Positions 6,918-6,941 of a DNA stretch of 6,941 nt are shown here, piece by piece. Under the pieces are notes generated by a model, which worked only from the letters and a program-made list of their open reading frames with translations, was not told the DNA's origin and made no database searches. The first letter of the stretch is position 1; the number at the start of each line of letters is the position of its first letter. A program made the translations under genes and the position numbers. The DNA comes from Bacteroidales bacterium (GTDB lineage: Bacteria; Bacteroidota; Bacteroidia; Bacteroidales; UBA932), in the NCBI GenBank assembly GCA_004552115.1, contig SFPH01000055.1, positions 1 to 6,941 of the forward strand. Direction: 5' to 3'.

Positions 6918-6941
6918 ACGTAAAACACGCAGAGACTGGAA

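Noticed and set aside
6864..6941. Minus-strand open frame running in from the right edge (25 codons, stop at 6864-6866)
   Set aside because: Too short to judge, no recognisable motif, and another minus frame is also open across the same bases. It could be the tail of a convergent gene, but nothing in the window supports this.
1..6941. Mobile element, CRISPR array, tRNA/rRNA or phage signature
   Set aside because: No transposase or integrase, no array of spaced repeats, no tRNA-like cloverleaf and no terminal repeats were seen on either strand.

Overview
The window looks like a chromosomal segment from a gut-type Bacteroidales bacterium (phylum Bacteroidota). The evidence is an S9 peptidase of the kind common in that order, an AraC regulator, an adaptor with a lipoprotein signal, A-rich leaders without Shine-Dalgarno sites before two of the genes, and coding sequence of roughly 50% GC that favours AGG/AGA for arginine and GGA for glycine. 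Genus cannot be fixed from this sequence alone.

Layout: (1) 3-1520 (+) is the 3' part of an S9 serine peptidase gene that begins upstream of the window; the end of its beta-propeller and the whole alpha/beta-hydrolase domain with Ser-Asp-His are visible. (2) After a 28-base gap holding a small dyad lies a convergent AraC-family regulator, 1549-2385 (-). (3) 2386-2611 is a divergent promoter region between this regulator and an efflux operon. (4) 2612-3703 (+) is the RND periplasmic adaptor, a predicted lipoprotein. (5) 3700-6809 (+) is the RND inner-membrane permease, overlapping the adaptor by 4 bases. (6) 6830-6862 is a strong hairpin that ends the operon. The last 79 bases hold no gene I can support.

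The adaptor and permease would form the inner-membrane part of a proton-driven tripartite efflux pump, and the divergent AraC protein is the natural candidate for its regulator. No outer-membrane channel gene is in the operon. The S9 peptidase is convergent and probably unrelated.

The main oddity is a lesion in the permease. At about 6544-6548 the reading frame jumps, and by comparison with the family about 13 residues of TM10 are missing (about 40 bases deleted). The lost stretch is the one that carries the conserved proton-relay lysine (K940 of AcrB). The rest of the gene on both sides looks intact, so this is either a very recent knockout or a sequencing/assembly error. I found no convincing undescribed system here; the window is otherwise an ordinary efflux locus.
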